Shown here piece by piece: positions 52,527 to 61,940 of a stretch of 64,000 nucleotides of DNA (position 1 is its first letter; each line of letters starts with the position of its first letter). Below the pieces are notes generated by a model, which searched no databases, was not told where the DNA came from, and saw only the letters and a list, made by a program, of their open reading frames with translations. Origin of the DNA: Drosophila persimilis (lineage: Eukaryota > Arthropoda > Insecta > Diptera > Drosophilidae); contig NW_020825458.1 in the NCBI RefSeq assembly GCF_003286085.1, positions 151,345-215,344 of the forward strand, read 5' to 3'. The position numbers and the translations under genes are program-made.

Positions 52527-53151
52527 CTAGGCTTATAAGTATCGGCCCTGCCACAACCATAGCAAAATACCCTACGTTCGGCCATGCACTCTTGGTATCG
52601 ATGGCCTTTGCCACCGCAATTCCAACAGACGAACTCCACGGCTGATACTTCCAGATCTTCTTCTTCACCTACTTCTTCACTATCTGGGGCAATAGATTCG
52701 TCTAATATAGCATTGACTTGGCGGCGTGGTAAAGTTCGGGGGGCCGCCAGGGGAGGCTTGGTTTTAGCTACGGACTGCATGAATATTTCTCCCGTTCGGA
52801 CCAGGTGACGTAAAGATTTCACAGTCGCAGCCGACTCATATAAAATTTCATGCTGTATATCAGCCAAAAGGTTTGCTCGCAGTGTCTCAACCAAGGCTGC
52901 CTCAGACATGGGCTCAGACAGTTTATCTGCCAATGCGGCAATTACGCCATAAAAATCATCAAAGGACTCGTTTGGTCGCTGTTTCCTTAATTCGATCTCT
53001 GTTCTGATATTCCTATCTGTTCTATCGTCTTTAAATTGGCCACGCAAGGCTAGGCATAGATCTGCCCAACGGACTTCAGGGACACTTTTATGATACCGCC
53101 AAAACCACTCGCTGGCGCTTCCATCAAAGAGGTTACTGGCGTATCAAGCTG
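52424..53151 (-). pseudogene. gag: Gag C-terminal part of E1 with zinc knuckles
   Basis: Capsid remainder (SEWFWRYHKS near 53100, QRPNESFDDFYGVIAALA) and a CCHC finger CWNCGGKGHRYQEC followed by CYGCGRADTYKPSCRKC. It is separated from the RING-containing ORF by a frame change plus an in-frame TGA near 53145. It overlaps the protease ORF by about 100 bp, a usual site for ribosomal frameshifting. Confidence 0.8.
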
Positions 53152-54012
53152 TTATTTCAAAGTTACCGTCCAAAGTTTGCTTTGTAAGTCCTCAATCGGC
53201 ATACCAGCCTTTCCCGTAAACCGCAGTTTCCAATTAGACATTATCTGGCTAACACGATCTGCCCGAAGGGATGAAGCGGAGGAACCTGTGGAAACTCCTG
53301 AGCCAACATTACGGGTTTGCCCCAAATTCGAGGGTGACGAACTATTTCCCGATTGATTAATCCCCGGCACTGGTACCTGTTCACTAGTGGACAGCCGAAA
53401 AAGTTGCTCGATCGTTTGCTGTTCTAGTTCTGCTACCGGTTGCATCCGAGCTGCATTTATGTTCGGGGAGGGTACAGATGCCGTACTTTGAAGTCCATCG
53501 GAAATGGCTCGAACTAGCCGGTTAGTTTGATCAGCCATGCTGGTCGCCAAAACTCGGGTTTGCTCTACCATAGCTACTCTAATCGCGTCCACTATGGACT
53601 GCTGTATAGTTTCCGCCATAGTGGCCTGATTCTCTTGAGGGTCGACGGAGATTGGAGACCTGTTGGCATTCTCTGAGTTAGCCATCTCAAGAGGGCTTAA
53701 CGCCTCCACTCTTTTACTTTGACTTCTAGTCTGAAGGGACTGAGTAACAGATGGCATTCGTGCTCTAGACGTAGACGGACCAATGGGACTAAGATTCTCA
53801 GCTGAGGCCGATGTGATGTTCAGGTCTTGCTGACAAGTGGGACACTTCCGTTTGTTACCACTTTTAGCGGTGAAGCACACTCGGTGGAAGGTGTGCCCAC
53901 AACTGGCCGACAATAGTTGTACCTGGTAAACGATTACTTCGGAGCAAATTTGGCAATGTTTCCCCGTGTCTTCTGAGAGGGCTAAATTCTCCGTACTACG
54001 AGACACCACCAT
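53152..54012 (-). CDS. gag: RING-finger Gag N-terminal protein of E1
   Basis: A 286-codon ORF from a true ATG at 54012. Residues 20-60 contain C20-x2-C23-x14-C38-x1-H40-x2-H43-x2-C46-x10-C57-x2-C60, an exact RING-H2 ligand pattern with the CPTC ending common in E3 ligases. A Ser/Pro-rich region follows, then a helical Gln-rich stretch (ETIQQSIVDAIRVAMVEQTR, VAELEQQTIEQLFRLS), and it ends in capsid sequence (IMSNWKLRFTGKAGMPIED). A RING at the Gag N-terminus is not a usual gypsy feature. It might ubiquitinate Gag or host factors; that is inference. The ORF is intact while all downstream ORFs are damaged. Confidence 0.85.
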   Translation of the reverse strand: MVVSRSTENLALSEDTGKHCQICSEVIVYQVQLLSASCGHTFHRVCFTAKSGNKRKCPTCQQDLNITSASAENLSPIGPSTSRARMPSVTQSLQTRSQSKRVEALSPLEMANSENANRSPISVDPQENQATMAETIQQSIVDAIRVAMVEQTRVLATSMADQTNRLVRAISDGLQSTASVPSPNINAARMQPVAELEQQTIEQLFRLSTSEQVPVPGINQSGNSSSPSNLGQTRNVGSGVSTGSSASSLRADRVSQIMSNWKLRFTGKAGMPIEDLQSKLWTVTLK

Positions 54013-54595
54013 TTCGGTTTGGGCACCACCAGTATAAATATATTAGATATATATAGCAAATGAAAAAAAAATAATACAAAAAAAAGTCACAGTCAATAGA
54101 TATAGATATAGGTAGATATCAAAACAGTTTAGGAGCCATGCAATCGTTTTTTGGGTAGGAATAGAGTAAAGCGGATTGCATTGTTTTCGGGTAGGGAAGG
54201 GACAGGAATGGGGTAATCTACTTATAACTGAAATCTGCCTCGCAAGTTAGGTCCGTGGCAGGATAAATAATCCCTCATCCAGCGAAATCTAAAAGGTCAG
54301 ATCAGAAGTATTGGGGCGGATGAAGGTGCTGGATTAGTTCCACTAATCCTCAGGTAGTATGGGAGTCCGAGGTCACCTAGGCTTACCGAGGCTTGCAACC
54401 TCAGCAATCTTCTCAGGGGTTCCTCGGGACAGCCAAAACCCAGTTAATTAGGGGCAATCTTCGTAGAATTTCATCATAAACGATTTGGAAGGCGCTCTCC
54501 TTTCCTGCAGTAGTGTTCTCGCTTAGCTCCTATAACAATCTTCAACTAGTTGATAGGCTAAGCTCGACCCACGGAGTTATACCCAATAAGATAAA
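54013..54595 (-). other. Leader of E1, lacking a primer-binding site
   Basis: Non-coding. Compared with E2 it lacks about 246 bp next to the LTR (E2 61686-61931), including the PBS, and has about 40 extra A/T-rich bases next to the gag ATG (54023-54055). Confidence 0.8.
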
Positions 54596-56779
54596 TGTAG
54601 CATATCACATACAACGATGGTTGTGTGTGGCGGTGCCACTCGAGCTGGTCAGGGGTGTATCGGGCAGGACTGGTGCACGCGCTGGCTCCGGCTGTATGAT
54701 CGGTAGTATGGGGGGGTTCCTATACTTGTCCTTTCCTATACGTGCTCGCGTCGATGCCTTATCTTATTATTTTTTTTCGCGTGCGATACCCTGCGTATGA
54801 CCGTATGACTAGTGTTAGGGGGTTGGGGAAGGAGGATGAGGAGGCTGGGGGAATTAGAAGGGACAAAGGAATTAAGGGGACAGGGAAGTGGGCTTCCGCC
54901 ATGCAAATCCGACCCGACGGGTAGCTGTGCTGGTGTTGGATGCAACAGCCATGGCCCTCCCAACCTTGATCATCCTAATTCCGAAGAAAATAAGGCTTAT
55001 GGATGATCCCTTTTCTCGCCGGGGGGTCATACCTCACTCTCCCTCATCGATCCCTGCATGGCTCCTAAACAAAAATCTTCTAGCAATTCATTTCCAATTC
55101 ATTAACAATATTTATTTTTATCGATAGTGCCTAAAGCTAAATACATGGGTAGAAGGGAAATGATATATAGTTATGGGTGGAGTATAAGCTAGGGTAATAA
55201 GAGAATTAAAACTACAGGAATAATAATTTTAAATAATAAGAATAAAACATATGATCTCAAGAACAGGTGGTAGGGTACTGGGAATAATTTAATGAATAAT
55301 AACAATAATAATGAATATTTAAGTAGGAACTTTTGTAATTTAAGATTTCTTCATTTTCGGTGTTTTTGTATTAATGCAAAAGTAAGGGTAACTAATAACC
55401 GTCGCATAGGTGTGAAGCACCTGCTGCCGCTGATCTGCGCTAAAGCTTAAAGCTTCTAAAGCTCTTGAGCTTTTCGTGGGCTTAAGGCCTCTTTACAACA
55501 AAAAAAAGCTCCAACATAATTTAGGGAAAAATCAAAGAATACGGGCGACCGGGCTCATGTATGGTTTTTTTTCTTTTGTCTCTTTATGTTAAAAGTTTAT
55601 AAACGTTAACTGGGGGTTCGTTCACTTACGTACGTTCATGTTCCGGCCACGTCCAAAAGATCTTTCGGCGAGGGGAATACCTGTAAGTTTTGAAGAGAAG
55701 AGAGAGCAGACACACATGCACACGCATGACCACGGCTAACACCAGATTATCTTGATCTTCTTTCTTTCTTTTTCTTTTTGTTTAGGGCTTTTTTTTTTTA
55801 GCATATATAGTTCCTAAATCAAATTATTCCATCTTTAACTTCTATATTTTATACTTTTATACTATACTATATATTTTATATTCAATATTTACTCGTTTAT
55901 TTAGATTCTTTGAGGTAGGTCTTGATCCATAGACCAAGGTGTTGGCGCACGGAAAAAGCTCCAAGCAGCTGGTTTCGTTTTAGTCTGGTTATTCGTGGCA
56001 AGGAAGATCACTTGGCACTTTTTGTTTACGGCGCTTGGCCCGGTGGCTGGATGGCCCACTCTCGGTCGCGACGGCTCGCGCTGGGGCGGCGAAGGTCTCG
56101 CTGCTGGCGGCGCTAAAGCTCGGAAACGGCTGAGGGGCCGCTCTCTGTCGGCGCTGAAGCTCGGGAACTGCTGAAGGGCTCGCTGTGGTGGATGGCGTTG
56201 GGGCTTTATGTGGAGCTTCCCAACTCTACGGTGGACCGCGTTGGCGGAGGGCGTTGGGTGGAGCTTCCCAACTCTACGGTGGCCCGCTTTGGGGCGATCG
56301 TCAGAAAATTCGCACCATCCTCTGCCCAGTGGATCGGTGATTGGTTTCTCGTCTGGGTGGATGGGGTCTTGCTTCCGAAAGGCCGGCGGATCGTGCTGAT
56401 CTCCCAAGAACTTTTATTGGATTTTTAACTTTTATTAAACTTTTTTTTTTTTTTGATCTGGATAAGCACGTCCGTACTGTTCGGATACCACGAGGAGAGA
56501 GAGAGCTGCTGTTCCCGGAAATCAAGGCCTCATCCCCTCGTTCTTCCCTTTTGCTTTTCGATTTGTCAAAATGACAGTGGGAGGAAGAGGCCGATTAAAA
56601 CGTCAGCCAAACAAAATAATATGGGCAGCCCACGGTGACGAAGCGCCCCCAGTAGATGGCGTGTTAAAAGCTTAGCTTTCTTGGACCCAACAGAAGACTT
56701 AGCCTATTCGCGTAGCATAATTTTAGGGAAAATTAAGACGTCGATGCAAACAATTTTTTCTTACAACAAGCGCACTACA
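54596..56779 (-). repeat. Middle LTR of the E array (2184 bp), 5' LTR of E1 and 3' LTR of E2
   Basis: TGTAGCATATC...GCGCACTACA on the plus strand. Contains a 168-codon minus-strand frame at 55901-56407 (weak), duplicated GTGGAGCTTCCCAACTCTAC units at 56212 and 56259, and a T-run before GATCTGGATAAGC. Confidence 0.85.
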
Positions 56780-56850
56780 TAATCCCCCCCACTTAAATCA
56801 CGCTTGGGGTGGGACACCCAAAGTGGGATCCGCGCTTGTAACAATTCATG

Positions 56851-57864
56851 TCAAGGTTTTATATCCTTGGTATGAAATTTGCCTACAAGGCGGCCTTGAA
56901 AATCTTCAAGTTCGTAATAGCAGTTTCCTAGCTTCCTGCGCACTCGGGACTTTATAAAGGTTGGTGCTAACTTTGCGCTAAAGCCCTTAGCGAAATTGCT
57001 TTGCTGAAAGTTACGTCTATATACTTCCTGTCCATCCTTATAGGAAATTTGTCTCGTTCGTAAGTTATAGGATCTGGCATTTCGGAAGTGCTGGGCCTGT
57101 ATAGAGCCTTTTGCTTTGCTGCGAATTATGTCGAAGGAATCTTCTCGCGAAAATTGGACACCGCGATCTTCTAACATGTCTAGGTTACGCATCAGTTTAT
57201 AGCTACTGGCATCGGTTACCATATGCTGTCCAAAAGCAAGCCGATACGGGGTAGTGCTTATGGCAAAATGATGACTAGACCGAAGTGCACAGCAAATGCT
57301 GCTTAATTTCTCATCCCAATTACGTTGATCCGGGTCAACATAACTTTTGATGGCCGCCAGAACGGATCTATTTACTCTCTCCGAAGCATTGGCTTGAGGA
57401 GAATAAAAGGCAGTATAGACATGAGAGATATTATATTTGTCAAGCAAGGAGTTAAAAGTGTGAGATTTAAATTGGACCCCATTATAGCATACGATGGTTT
57501 CGGGGACCCCGAAACAGTGAAAGAGGTCTTCTTCCAGGAAGCGTTTTATGGAATCTGCTGTAAATTTTAGTACGGGCTTCAAAAATGGAAATTTTGACAG
57601 ATGGTCTAACACGACAAAGATGCCAATATTTCCTGACTTGCTTCTCGGATAAGGTCCTAAAAGGTCTACAAATAATTTTTGAAAGAATCGAGACGGTAAT
57701 CCCGTATTTCCCATTGTTGGCTTTAAGGGTTGATTTGGATGCTTCGTGGTTTTACAGATATGGCAATTATTTATGAGTTCTTTGACATCCACCGCTAAGT
57801 TTGGCCAATAATAAGATCGCCTGAGTCTTTCAAGGGTTTTATTTATCCCACTGTGGGCACACAA
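56851..57864 (-). pseudogene. pol: Integrase of E2
   Basis: Identical in translation to E1's integrase, with the same Asp-to-Tyr change in the NGVQF motif. It lies 72 bp from the middle LTR. Confidence 0.85.
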
Positions 57865-57878
57865 GGGATCCTCAGGGA

Positions 57879-58711
57879 TCAGCAGGAATCGTCTGTGATC
57901 TTGGTTCCATCGGCATGTTCCGCACGCCGAAAGATGCGTTCATCTTTGATTTTCAGATCAGGCAATCGGGAACTGTTCAACCTAATCTTCTCTTTAATTG
58001 ACTGATATTCTGGTGATTTGAACTCAGGAGAATCAGGGTCGACCAACATGCTATCAATTGCCAAGAAGGACAAGTCTTCTGAGTGCGTACGGGACAAGGC
58101 ATCGGGGACTATGTTATCACTCCCTTTTCGGTGTAAGATTTTAAATTCAAATCCCTGCAACTTTAAGGACCAGCGAGCCAATCGGGAGCTAAGATCAGCC
58201 TGCGACATTAGCCACTTTAAGGAGGCATGATCTGTAATGATTGTGAATTCTTGGCCCTCAATGTATGCCCTGAACTTTTTTACGGCTAAAACCGCAGCGT
58301 AACACTCTTTTTCAGTTACAGTGTACTGCTTCTGGCATTTGTTAAGCTTTTTCGACATAAAAGCAATTGGTACGTCTGCGCCCTCGTTGTTTTCTTGCAT
58401 TAGAACTGCCCCTACGCCGGTATGACTGGCGTCACAGTGTATTGAGAATGGTATGGAGAAATTCGGGCTATGTAGAACTGGCGCGGAACACATTTGGGAC
58501 TTTAATGACTCGAAAGCAAGCTGAGCCTCGTCAGTCCAAATAAACTTGCGCTTAGATTTCAGAGTATCTGATATGGGTGAACTAATAGCTGCATAATTGT
58601 GGATGAACTTGTGGTACCAGCCTGTCATTCCAAGAAATCGACGAACTTGATGGATCGACTGGGGAGCTGGAAAGTCCTTAACGGCGGCTATTTTGTCAGG
58701 ATCAGTGCGAA
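57879..58711 (-). pseudogene. pol: RT thumb and RNase H of E2
   Basis: Same as E1, including the frame break before integrase and the out-of-frame join after the RT deletion. One base difference from E1 noticed near 58674. Confidence 0.85.
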
Positions 58712-59656
58712 TCAGTTTACTTTCCTACAATCGATACACAATCTAACCTTGCCAGGCTTTTTAACCAGCACTACGGGCGAAGACCAGGAACTAACCGATT
58801 CTTGTATAACCCCAAGCTTCAGCATTCGGTCTAATTCCTTGTACATTAGCTTCTCCGTTGCCGGTGACACCGCATAGTGGCGTTGTTTAATGGGCTTTGC
58901 GTCAGCTACCTCTATCGTGTGAGTGCTTACAGAGGTCTTTCCTAGACCTTGCTTTGAGTAAGATGGGAAGAGAGCTATTACCTCCTGTAGTAATACTTGC
59001 TGTGAAGGCAGAAGCGCCCTCATTGTGGGGTCTTCTAAGGTTTCAATACGTAAATTTTGTGTCATCAAGTGCAACGGTAAAAGTTCAAAAGCCGTCCAAA
59101 AATCGATTCCTAAATAGAGATTACCCGTCAAGGAAGGTACAATATAAAAACAAAGTTCCTTGGATTCCCCTCTATACGTGACTTTTGCGGAAATTTGGCC
59201 GACTATACTTTGGCTCTTTCCGTCGGCAGTTCTAACTTTTAGGGACAGCGGCTTATATTGGACTTTATTCCGAATAACGTCGGACGCGCAACTTCCCCCT
59301 ATGCAGCTAACTGAAGCTCCAGTATCCATTAGTCCTATGACTGGTTTACCAAAAAGCATAATCTGAGCATGGGGTCGTAAATCATTTGGTTTTCCAACTA
59401 CAGAAGCCAAGAGCAGTCTTTTCTCAAGTTTGCAATGTTTCTTAAAATCGCTTCTTCGGCGCTGGGATCGATTTGGAGGGCTAGCAAGGTGGTCAGCGTA
59501 TACGCTGTTTGACACGTCTGGTATAATAAGATCAGTGGAAGGAGAAGAATTGATCACTCGGTATTGGTCGCTTGGTTGACCAGCTGTTTGCGTGCACTTT
59601 TCGGCGGTGCACGCGACAACGAGTTTTTTGCCGTGTGGGGGTTGCACTTCCTGCAA
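58712..59656 (-). pseudogene. pol: Protease and RT N-terminus of E2, RT core deleted
   Basis: Same DTGAS protease and the same RT deletion endpoint after CRKVN as in E1. Confidence 0.85.
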
Positions 59657-60281
59657 CTAGGCTTATAAGTATCGGCCCTGCCACAACCATAGCAAAATAC
59701 CCTACGTTCGGCCATGCACTCTTGGTATCGATGGCCTTTGCCACCGCAATTCCAACAGACGAACTCCACGGCTGATACTTCCAGATCTTCTTCTTCACCT
59801 ACTTCTTCACTATCTGGGGCAATAGATTCGTCTAATATAGCATTGACTTGGCGGCGTGGTAAAGTTCGGGGGGCCGCCAGGGGAGGCTTGGTTTTAGCTA
59901 CGGACTGCATGAATATTTCTCCCGTTCGGACCAGGTGACGTAAAGATTTCACAGTCGCAGCCGACTCATATAAAATTTCATGCTGTATATCAGCCAAAAG
60001 GTTTGCTCGCAGTGTCTCAACCAAGGCTGCCTCAGACATGGGCTCAGACAGTTTATCTGCCAATGCGGCAATTACGCCATAAAAATCATCAAAGGACTCG
60101 TTTGGTCGCTGTTTCCTTAATTCGATCTCTGTTCTGATATTCCTATCTGTTCTATCGTCTTTAAATTGGCCACGCAAGGCTAGGCATAGATCTGCCCAAC
60201 GGACTTCAGGGACACTTTTATGATACCGCCAAAACCACTCGCTGGCGCTTCCATCAAAGAGGTTACTGGCGTATCAAGCTG
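59554..60281 (-). pseudogene. gag: Gag C-terminal part of E2 with zinc knuckles
   Basis: Same CCHC and second Cys cluster, and the same frame change and TGA near 60275, as in E1. Confidence 0.8.
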
Positions 60282-61142
60282 TTATTTCAAAGTTACCGTC
60301 CAAAGTTTGCTTTGTAAGTCCTCAATCGGCATACCAGCCTTTCCCGTAAACCGCAGTTTCCAATTAGACATTATCTGGCTAACACGATCTGCCCGAAGGG
60401 ATGAAGCGGAGGAACCTGTGGAAACTCCTGAGCCAACATTACGGGTTTGCCCCAAATTCGAGGGTGACGAACTATTTCCCGATTGATTAATCCCCGGCAC
60501 TGGTACCTGTTCACTAGTGGACAGCCGAAAAAGTTGCTCGATCGTTTGCTGTTCTAGTTCTGCTACCGGTTGCATCCGAGCTGCATTTATGTTCGGGGAG
60601 GGTACAGATGCCGTACTTTGAAGTCCATCGGAAATGGCTCGAACTAGCCGGTTAGTTTGATCAGCCATGCTGGTCGCCAAAATTCGGGTTTGCTCTACCA
60701 TAGCTACTCTAATCGCGTCCACTATGGACTGCTGTATAGTTTCCGCCATAGTGGCCTGATTCTCTTGAGGGTCGACGGAGATTGGAGACCTGTTGGCATT
60801 CTCTGAGTTAGCCATCTCAAGAGGGCTTAACGCCTCCACTCTTTTACTTTGACTTCTAGTCTGAAGGGACTGAGTAACAGATGGCATTCGTGCTCTAGAC
60901 GTAGACGGACCAATGGGACTAAGATTCTCAGCTGAGGCCGATGTGATGTTCAGGTCTTGCTGACAAGTGGGACACTTCCGTTTGTTACCACTTTTAGCGG
61001 TGAAGCACACTCGGTGGAAGGTGTGCCCACAACTGGCCGACAATAGTTGTACCTGGTAAACGATTACTTCGGAGCAAATTTGGCAATGTTTCCCCGTGTC
61101 TTCTGAGAGGGCTAAATTCTCCGTACTACGAGACACCACCAT
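60282..61142 (-). CDS. gag: RING-finger Gag N-terminal protein of E2
   Basis: 286 codons from ATG 61142, with the full RING-H2 ligand set (residues 20-60, DNA 60963-61085). One residue differs from E1 (QTRI instead of QTRV near residue 154). Also intact in this copy. E2 keeps a PBS and 5' LTR, so of the two copies it is the one whose RNA could still be reverse transcribed in trans. Confidence 0.85.
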   Translation of the reverse strand: MVVSRSTENLALSEDTGKHCQICSEVIVYQVQLLSASCGHTFHRVCFTAKSGNKRKCPTCQQDLNITSASAENLSPIGPSTSRARMPSVTQSLQTRSQSKRVEALSPLEMANSENANRSPISVDPQENQATMAETIQQSIVDAIRVAMVEQTRILATSMADQTNRLVRAISDGLQSTASVPSPNINAARMQPVAELEQQTIEQLFRLSTSEQVPVPGINQSGNSSSPSNLGQTRNVGSGVSTGSSASSLRADRVSQIMSNWKLRFTGKAGMPIEDLQSKLWTVTLK

Positions 61143-61940
61143 TTCGGTTTAGCAAATGAAAAAAAAATAATACAAAAAAAAGTCACAGTCAATAGATATA
61201 GATATAGGTAGATATCAAAACAGTTTAGGAGCCATGCAATCGTTTTTTGGGTAGGAATAGAGTAAAGCGGATTGCATTGTTTTCGGGTAGGGAAGGGACA
61301 GGAATGGGGTAATCTACTTATAACTGAAATCTGCCTCGCAAGTTAGGTCCGTGGCAGGATAAATAATCCCTCATCCAGCGAAATCTAAAAGGTCAGATCA
61401 GAAGTATTGGGGCGGATGAAGGTGCTGGATTAGTTCCACTAATCCTCAGGTAGTATGGGAGTCCGAGGTCACCTAGGCTTACCGAGGCTTGCAACCTCAG
61501 CAATCTTCTCAGGGGTTCCTCGGGACAGCCAAAACCCAGTTAATTAGGGGCAATCTTCGTAGAATTTCATCATAAACGATTTGGAAGGCGCTCTCCTTTC
61601 CTGCAGTAGTGTTCTCGCTTAGCTCCTATAACAATCTTCAACTAGTTGATAGGCTAAGCTCGACCCACGGAGTTATACCCAATATAAGTTACAACACTTC
61701 CAGTGTATCGGACCTACTGCACGCCAATATACCCTGCACGATACTAGGCCCTGTAGGCCATGATGAGCTTACACGGATCCACAGTATCCACTGGATAAGT
61801 TGCAGAGGAAAGACGAGCAAAAAAACCACAAAAAAAACGGTCTAGCAAGGATAAAAGTCAGGTGTTACTTTTGACCAAGTTATTTCTTTAAATGGGGCAA
61901 GCCGGATCGGGCCCCACGTTGGGCGCCAAAATAAGATAAA
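61143..61940 (-). other. Leader of E2
   Basis: Non-coding, with A-runs near the gag ATG. It includes about 246 bp absent from E1 and the primer-binding site at 61911-61928. Twelve bases (AAATAAGATAAA on the plus strand) lie between PBS and LTR end, an unusually long gap. Confidence 0.75.
61911..61928 (-). other. tRNA-Lys primer-binding site of E2
   Basis: The plus strand GCCCCACGTTGGGCGCCA equals the 3' end of tRNA-Lys plus CCA, the same 18 bases used by Bel-Pao element B in this window. Confidence 0.85.
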
